Shown here piece after piece: positions 40,125-44,838 of a DNA stretch of 44,838 nt (the stretch's first letter is position 1; each line of letters opens with the position of its first letter). The DNA comes from Candidatus Hydrogenedentota bacterium (lineage in GTDB: Bacteria; Hydrogenedentota; Hydrogenedentia; Hydrogenedentales; CAILVY01), in assembly GCA_903837785.1 (NCBI GenBank), contig CAILVY010000079.1, positions 1-44,838 on the forward strand, written 5' to 3'. The position numbers were made by a program, and so were the translations under genes. The notes under the pieces were generated by a model. The model searched no databases and was not told the origin of the DNA. It saw only the letters and a list, made by a program, of their open reading frames with translations.

Positions 40125-43100
40125 CTAGCGGCGGCGGCGAATCCGGGCCGCACCCAGGAGCGCGGTGGCCGCGGCGAGGGCCGCAAGGCCCAGCCCGCCA
40201 GCTACCGGGATGCCCTTCTTCACTGTCAGGGTGGCTTCGGAGGAGATCATCTCGGCATTGCTCAGACTGCTGTTGCCTTCGGTGACTTCCACACGATAAC
40301 GGCCGGAGTCGCTTTCCTGCGGATCCGGGAAGTCCAGGCTTGAAGCGTTGGCGCCGGTAATGGGCTGCCACGCCTTGGCACCGTCATCCTTGAACCACTG
40401 GTAGCTGACCGGCGGCAATCCGCCTTCCACCACAACCTCGAACGAGAAGTTCTGGTGTGTGACGATTTCCGCATCCGCAAGACCCTGCGTGAAGTGGACA
40501 TGGTTGGCAAAGTCCACGCGGGCAGGGTCGCTGTCCGTCGCGCCAACGGCGTCGCCAATGCTCACCTTGTAGTCGTAACTGCCGTCTTCGCCGGCCGGAT
40601 TGACAGCCAACGTCACGGTGTTCGGGATGGAGCCCGTGTTCACGCCGAACGAGGTCGCCGCTCCGCCACCGGCAGGCACCCGCGACCACTCATAGCTGGC
40701 CACGAAGAGACCGCCCGCGAACGTGGCGCTCAGGTCGAAGGAAGGCTCATCGCTGTAAGCGCGGTGGTCTTCCGGCTGAATCGGGAAGGTGATCGCCGTG
40801 CCGACATGCAACACGACATCGTTCGAATCCAAGGTCACCGCGCCGCTCAGGGTCGAACCCTGGTCAACGATGATGACGTCCACGATGGCGCCATTGTAGG
40901 CCAGCGGAACCGGAGCCGTGAGCACGGGCACGCTGGGATAACCCGGGATGGGCGCGCCCATGGCACGCCACACGTACGTGTACGGCTGGAAGCCGTCCAC
41001 CACCGTGACATTGAAGTTCATCGCCTGTCCGGCGTACACGAATTCATCCACCGGCTGGACGCTGATCGTCGGGCGCGGCTTCACATCCACCGGGCAGCTG
41101 TTGGAATCGACCGGCGGGTTGATCACAACGCTGTCGTCCACCGTCACCTTATAGGTGCCGATGTCGCCCGCGTCCGCGATGCCGAGGTCAAGGACATCCG
41201 TCGTCGCGTTCGTATTCGGAGTCGTGGCCACCAGCACGCCGTCCTTGAACCACTGGAAGGTATACGGCGGGATGCCGTTGCCAACGTTAACCGTGAGCGC
41301 CACGGCTTCGTCGTCATAGGCGCGCACGTTGGCCGGCGTCAGGTAGGCTGCCATGAAGTTCGTCACGGTCAGGGTCGCTTCGTCCGACGTCACCGTCTGC
41401 GGCGCGCCGCTGTCCGTAACCACCACGCGGTACTGCCCGGCGTCCTGAATCCCGGTGTCGCCCAGGGCGATACTGAGGGTGTCCGTGCCGGCGCCGGAGA
41501 TGACCGAGTCCGAACCGGACGGATGGGGACCATCCGCCAAGCTCACCCAGGTCGTCCCATTGTCCCACTGCCAGTCGTAGCTGTACGGCGGAATCCCGCT
41601 GTCCGCGGCAAGCACCACGTTGAACGACGCTGTTTCGATTTCGTTCCGCGTGAGGTCGGCCGGCGACGTCGCAATCGCCAGGTTGTCGTACACCGTGACT
41701 TGCGCCGCCCCGGAGGTTACGGTCGTCGCACCGTCATTGAGCTCGCAGTAGTACTGGCCTTCGGTGGCCTGCTGCAGGTTGCCCAAGGTCAGTGTCGACA
41801 CGCGGGCAACATTCGCAATAGCCACGGTCGTGGCCGGATCGGCGGGGTGCGGAGCACCGTCCGCCAAGGCTTGCGGCGCGGCGGGCCCAAGGGCGCCGTC
41901 CGCATCGAAGAACCACGCAAAGGCGTAATTCGCGATGGCCGTGCCGCCGCAGGCTTCTACGGACATCACCGCGCCTTCGCCAACGTACTTGACTTGCGGC
42001 GTGGGCGCTGCATCAGTGATGCCCAAGGCGCGCGTCACGGTGACGGTGGCATTGCAGCTGTTGCTGTTGCCGTCGGAGTCCGTTACCGTCAGCGTCACCG
42101 TGTTGTCGCCCAGATTGTCGCACGTGAAGCTGTCGGGGACCACAACCGCGGTCACGTTGCCGCAATTGTCCGAGCTGCCCAGCGCGATGGCGTCGATGTC
42201 GGTCTGCGTCAGGGTGTAGGCCGAACCCGCCAGCGTAACCGTGATGTCGTTGCACACGACGACCGGGGCTTCCGCCTCGACCACTGTCACTGTGGCGGTG
42301 CAGGTGCTTACCAGGTCGTTGTTGTCCGTCACGGTCAACGTCACCGTGTTGGCGCCGAGTTCGGCGCAACCGAAGGTGTCGGGCGCCACGGCAAGGGACT
42401 TGATCCCGCAGGCATCGTTGGAACCCGCGTCAACGTTCGCCGCGGTGATGGTGCCGCCACTGCCGGTGAAGGTCAGTGTGTAATCCTGGCAGAGCGCCGT
42501 CGGCGGCGTGACATCATTCACGGTTACCGTAATGTTGCACTGCGTCGAATTGCCCGCAGCATCCGACAAGGTGACGGTGACCGCGTTCGGGCCGACATTC
42601 GAGCAATCGAACGCGTTCGGCACGGCCGCGATGCTCGTGATGGCGCAGTTGTCGGTGCTTCCGACCGTAATCGCCGCAAGATCCGCCGGAGCCAGCGTAT
42701 AGGCGCCCGCCGCGGAGAGATCCACCGAGTAGTCCACGCAGGCCGCCGTCGGGGCGGTCGTGTCAACCACGGTCACGACGGCGTTGCAGGTGCCCGTCTT
42801 CCCGATGTAGTCGGTCACGATCATCTGGAAGGTGTGGGGCCCGCGGTCCGCGCAGGTGAACGTCGCCGGCATGCCCGGGTTGGCGCTCACGCGATAGATG
42901 CCGCCGTCGGCGGTGGTGGCCGGATCAAAAATGTCCGCCGTGGTTACGGTGACCTGACCGCTTCCATCAAGCGTCACAGTCGGGTTGAGGCACAGGGCAT
43001 TTGGTGCCAGAGGCACATATTCGTATGCGCCCATGTCCAGCTGCACGATCGGTCGCGTCGAGCCGGGCAGGTCGCGGGTGAACCCTGCGGGATTGGTCGG

Positions 43101-44171
43101 GTCGCCGGTGTCGCGGCAGGGCGAAGTGTTGAGCAGATCCAGTTCGGCGCTCGCAAACTGCGGGGCGAGGTTGATGTTTCCAACGCCCGCGAAACCGCCC
43201 TGGATATCCGAGTAACTCACCACGGCCGCCGTCGGCAGCGGGTACGCAAGGCGCTGATCCTGAATGCCGCCAACGTTGTTGGCATAGACAATGCAGCTGT
43301 TGAGGTTCGGCGAACTCTCCCAATCGTAGATGCCGCCGCTGTTGGCGCCGTAGATGCCAACACCCGGGCTGCCGATAGTGTTGTTCGCCACGGTGCAATT
43401 GAAAAGACTGGGAGCGGGAGCCGTGGCGCCTGTGCCGCGGTTGATATAGATACCGCCGCCGCCCGACCACGTCGTGCCAAGGCCGTCCGCCGCGCGACTC
43501 GCGACGTTGGCTGCGATGACGCAGTTCTCGATGATGGGCTCGGCAATCAGGGCGCGGCTTTCAATCGCAATACCGCCACCGCTGGTCGTCGCGATGTTAT
43601 TGGTGAACGTGCAGTTGGCCACGGTCGGGTTGGACAGCCAGATGAACATGCCCGCGCCGTAGAACGTGTGGTAGTCGCCCAAAACGCCGGTCGCGCGTCC
43701 GCCGCTGACCGTGAAGCCGTCCAGACGAGCGTTTACGACGGCGGTTGCATCATTGCCGCACACCACCACGTGGTAGGCCGGCAAGCCCGCGCGGGCTACC
43801 GAACCGTCAATCGTCGTGATGCTCAGGCGCACGCCGCGTTGGGACAACGTTGTCTCCGTGGCATCAAAGCCGCCGTAGACGTGCACGTTGTCTTTCAACA
43901 CAAGAGAACCAGGAACGGATACCGTACCCCAATTCTCCGTGCGTTGTTCGTTATAAACGCCGTCGCTGCCGCCACGGCTTCCAGCCACCCAAACGTCATC
44001 GCCGCCGGCCCCTGCCGCCGCGTCAATGGCCACCTGGATGGTGGGAAAGGCCGTCGCCCACGACGTGCCGTCCGCAACGCCCCCATTTGCTTTGTTAACG
44101 TACACGATCGCTGATGCGCTTGAAGCCACCAGCACTCCCATAAGAAGGATTGTCAACACTCGCATTTTCAT
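40125..44171 (-). CDS. Giant surface protein: beta-helix, HYR-like and Ig-like repeats, C-terminal anchor
   Basis: 1348 residues from the ATG at 44171, chosen because GAGGAG lies 8 bases upstream; the ATG at 44165 is an alternative. The signal peptide is about residues 1-21 (LTILLMGVLVASSASA). Residues about 22-385 are a right-handed beta-helix of the pectin-lyase type (repeats such as NCTFTNNIATTSGGGI and NCVIAANVASRA), closing with the choice-of-anchor Q-type LDMGAYEY. Four Cys-containing HYR-like repeats follow (about 390-720; PPTALCQDYTL, TVTVNDVTPP). About six Ig-like domains follow (about 725-1315; SYQWFKDD, GQYRVVVTDSG). The tail KKGIPVAGGLGL, a hydrophobic stretch and RIRRRR form a tripartite sorting signal. 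It is probably an adhesin or glycan-binding surface protein. It shares Ig-like and secretion features, but not the tail type, with the GE-linker protein at 8388. Confidence 0.86.
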   Translation of the reverse strand: MKMRVLTILLMGVLVASSASAIVYVNKANGGVADGTSWATAFPTIQVAIDAAAGAGGDDVWVAGSRGGSDGVYNEQRTENWGTVSVPGSLVLKDNVHVYGGFDATETTLSQRGVRLSITTIDGSVARAGLPAYHVVVCGNDATAVVNARLDGFTVSGGRATGVLGDYHTFYGAGMFIWLSNPTVANCTFTNNIATTSGGGIAIESRALIAEPIIENCVIAANVASRAADGLGTTWSGGGGIYINRGTGATAPAPSLFNCTVANNTIGSPGVGIYGANSGGIYDWESSPNLNSCIVYANNVGGIQDQRLAYPLPTAAVVSYSDIQGGFAGVGNINLAPQFASAELDLLNTSPCRDTGDPTNPAGFTRDLPGSTRPIVQLDMGAYEYVPLAPNALCLNPTVTLDGSGQVTVTTADIFDPATTADGGIYRVSANPGMPATFTCADRGPHTFQMIVTDYIGKTGTCNAVVTVVDTTAPTAACVDYSVDLSAAGAYTLAPADLAAITVGSTDNCAITSIAAVPNAFDCSNVGPNAVTVTLSDAAGNSTQCNITVTVNDVTPPTALCQDYTLTFTGSGGTITAANVDAGSNDACGIKSLAVAPDTFGCAELGANTVTLTVTDNNDLVSTCTATVTVVEAEAPVVVCNDITVTLAGSAYTLTQTDIDAIALGSSDNCGNVTAVVVPDSFTCDNLGDNTVTLTVTDSDGNSNSCNATVTVTRALGITDAAPTPQVKYVGEGAVMSVEACGGTAIANYAFAWFFDADGALGPAAPQALADGAPHPADPATTVAIANVARVSTLTLGNLQQATEGQYYCELNDGATTVTSGAAQVTVYDNLAIATSPADLTRNEIETASFNVVLAADSGIPPYSYDWQWDNGTTWVSLADGPHPSGSDSVISGAGTDTLSIALGDTGIQDAGQYRVVVTDSGAPQTVTSDEATLTVTNFMAAYLTPANVRAYDDEAVALTVNVGNGIPPYTFQWFKDGVLVATTPNTNATTDVLDLGIADAGDIGTYKVTVDDSVVINPPVDSNSCPVDVKPRPTISVQPVDEFVYAGQAMNFNVTVVDGFQPYTYVWRAMGAPIPGYPSVPVLTAPVPLAYNGAIVDVIIVDQGSTLSGAVTLDSNDVVLHVGTAITFPIQPEDHRAYSDEPSFDLSATFAGGLFVASYEWSRVPAGGGAATSFGVNTGSIPNTVTLAVNPAGEDGSYDYKVSIGDAVGATDSDPARVDFANHVHFTQGLADAEIVTHQNFSFEVVVEGGLPPVSYQWFKDDGAKAWQPITGANASSLDFPDPQESDSGRYRVEVTEGNSSLSNAEMISSEATLTVKKGIPVAGGLGLAALAAATALLGAARIRRRR

Positions 44172-44297
44172 GATTGCACTCCTCGGGTTCGTTATCACCC
44201 CAGCAACCGTACCGGCCTCGGCATCCCCTTCCCTGTTGTTCAGAAATGCCTCGGCACTGCCTCTACTCGCTTCCCTACAACCTATGAATCACAACAC

Positions 44298-44316
44298 TTC
44301 TGCGAAAACCGCAGAA
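44298..44316. repeat. Inverted repeat in the surface protein leader
   Basis: TTCTGCG and CGCAGAA, perfect 7-base arms around AAAAC. It lies about 130 bases before the gene start inside the predicted long 5' leader. It may be a regulator half-site pair or an RNA stem. Confidence 0.5.
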
Positions 44317-44474
44317 ACGTTACACTGCCCAGTTCTCTTGTGTCACCGCCGTGTCGAGACACACGTCACCCCTTCGGACATGCGCTGGGAATGTCAGCGA
44401 TGGACAAGATCATTGTCATTTCTCACTCCATTGTGCAGCCGTTTTCGTTCCCCGAATCGACACTGACAAATGCT

Positions 44475-44503
44475 ATGATAATGAAAACCCGAAAATTATG
44501 CAA
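44475..44503 (-). promoter_or_regulatory. Predicted promoter of the giant surface protein gene
   Basis: Minus-strand TTGCAT (44498-44503), a 17-base spacer and TATCAT (44475-44480). The start near 44468 implies a leader of nearly 300 bases. The surroundings are AT-rich compared with the window. Confidence 0.5.
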
Positions 44504-44735
44504 CAGGAAATTTTGGGTCCCTGCCAAACATTAAACGCCGGCCGCCCAGTTCCCAATCTCTATTCCTGAATCTCCGCCGCGGGTGCCGCACTGGGAGAAG
44601 AACCCCCGCCGGCCTGAAAGTTAGCCGGACACCCGTGGCTAATGGCTTCCCAGTCAACTGCTTAGTCAGCAGGCCCGCCCTGCCGCACACCCGGCCCCGC
44701 AGGGGGATGGCGCAGACCCGCGGACTCCCTTCTCC

Positions 44736-44751
44736 CGCCCGGTTACGGGCG
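44736..44751 (-). terminator. Hairpin after tRNA-Leu
   Basis: CGCCCG and CGGGCG form a perfect 6-bp stem with a 4-base loop, 4 bases past the tRNA 3' end. There is no U-run; it is a candidate terminator or processing stop. Confidence 0.4.
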
Positions 44752-44755
44752 TAAA

Positions 44756-44838
44756 TGGTGCCGGAGGGGGGGGTCGAACCCCCACGGAGGGTGAACTCCG
44801 CCGGATTTTGAGTCCGGTGCGTCTGCCAATTTCGCCAC
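44756..44838 (-). tRNA. tRNA-Leu(CAA), 5' end cut by the window
   Basis: Read on the minus strand, the sequence has the D-arm region TGGCGAAATTGGCAGACGC. The anticodon arm is CCGGA-CTCAAAA-TCCGG (anticodon CAA). A long variable arm (GGAG/CTCC stem) marks a class II tRNA, and the T-arm is GGGGG-TTCGACC-CCCCC. The 3' acceptor strand CTCCGGC is followed by discriminator A and an encoded CCA. The last six bases of the 5' acceptor strand lie beyond the window end. Confidence 0.93.

Larger units (their letters stand above)
44172..44755. other. Right-end stretch without a gene
   Basis: 584 bases between the surface protein start and the tRNA. No reading frame has a ribosome binding site or a family match. 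It holds a predicted leftward promoter (44475-44503), a small inverted repeat (44298-44316), a second inverted repeat TTAGCC...GGCTAA (44621-44642) and a hairpin just past the tRNA (44736-44751). An uncharacterised RNA cannot be excluded. Confidence 0.6.

Noticed and set aside
40455-44114. A 1219-residue plus-strand open frame opposite the giant surface protein
   Set aside because: Low-complexity Arg/His/Gly/Val content without motifs; the minus-strand frame has a signal peptide and recognisable repeats.

Overview
The window looks like a chromosomal segment of a GC-rich bacterium from the PVC/Planctomycetes-like uncultured radiation, most probably Candidatus Hydrogenedentota. This is an inference, with no marker phylogeny behind it. 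The clues are a DUF1559-type pseudopilin, a secreted protein with a (Gly-Glu)n linker and two dockerin-like C-terminal repeats, many secreted glycosidases, a PhoPQ-activated-type hydrolase, and a radA-disA-pyr gene string. No phage, insertion sequence, CRISPR array, rRNA or obvious pseudogene was found.

Layout. (1) Positions 1-12.6 kb are an accessory carbohydrate and surface region: pseudopilin, GH140/DUF4038-type glycosidase, a large GH38 alpha-mannosidase, a secreted beta-propeller glycosidase-like protein, a GE-linker surface protein and a B12-binding radical SAM enzyme. Genes alternate in strand and are separated by divergent promoters or hairpin terminators. (2) Positions 12.7-15.6 kb hold a DegT aminotransferase, a GH4 glycosidase and a 46-residue zinc ribbon on one strand. 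(3) pilT (15.7-16.8 kb) converges with a minus-strand housekeeping string glyS, methyltransferase, rsgA and a PqaA-like hydrolase (21.4-16.8 kb). (4) A short-chain dehydrogenase and an ABC exporter (ATPase plus a permease fused to a CPBP protease) diverge at 22.3 kb. (5) lysA and amtB-glnB diverge around a long hairpin at 26.6 kb. (6) Positions 28.6-34.9 kb form a tight run: a DUF2233 phosphodiester glycosidase, radA, disA, pyrK, pyrD, pyrF and pyrE. (7) A second, different GH4 enzyme, a HEAT-repeat protein and acylphosphatase follow. A methyltransferase and a coiled-coil protein of unknown role then diverge from each other. (8) The right end holds a 1348-residue surface protein (beta-helix, HYR-like and Ig-like repeats, C-terminal membrane anchor) and a partial tRNA-Leu(CAA).

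How the parts fit. The region combines nutrient scavenging with core functions. Secreted or lipoprotein glycosidases would open mannose-containing or plant/algal glycans, cytoplasmic GH4 enzymes would split the released sugars, and the surface proteins may bind substrates or form an outer layer. AmtB and PII handle ammonium. The radA-disA-pyr run puts a c-di-AMP synthase and a recombination ATPase in the same transcript as the last steps of UMP synthesis. Recurrent promoter sequences (TTGAC-like box, 17-18 bp spacer, TATAAT/TAGGAT/TAGGCT/TATACT, often with TG before the -10) allow promoters to be proposed for many units. These were found by eye and have not been tested.
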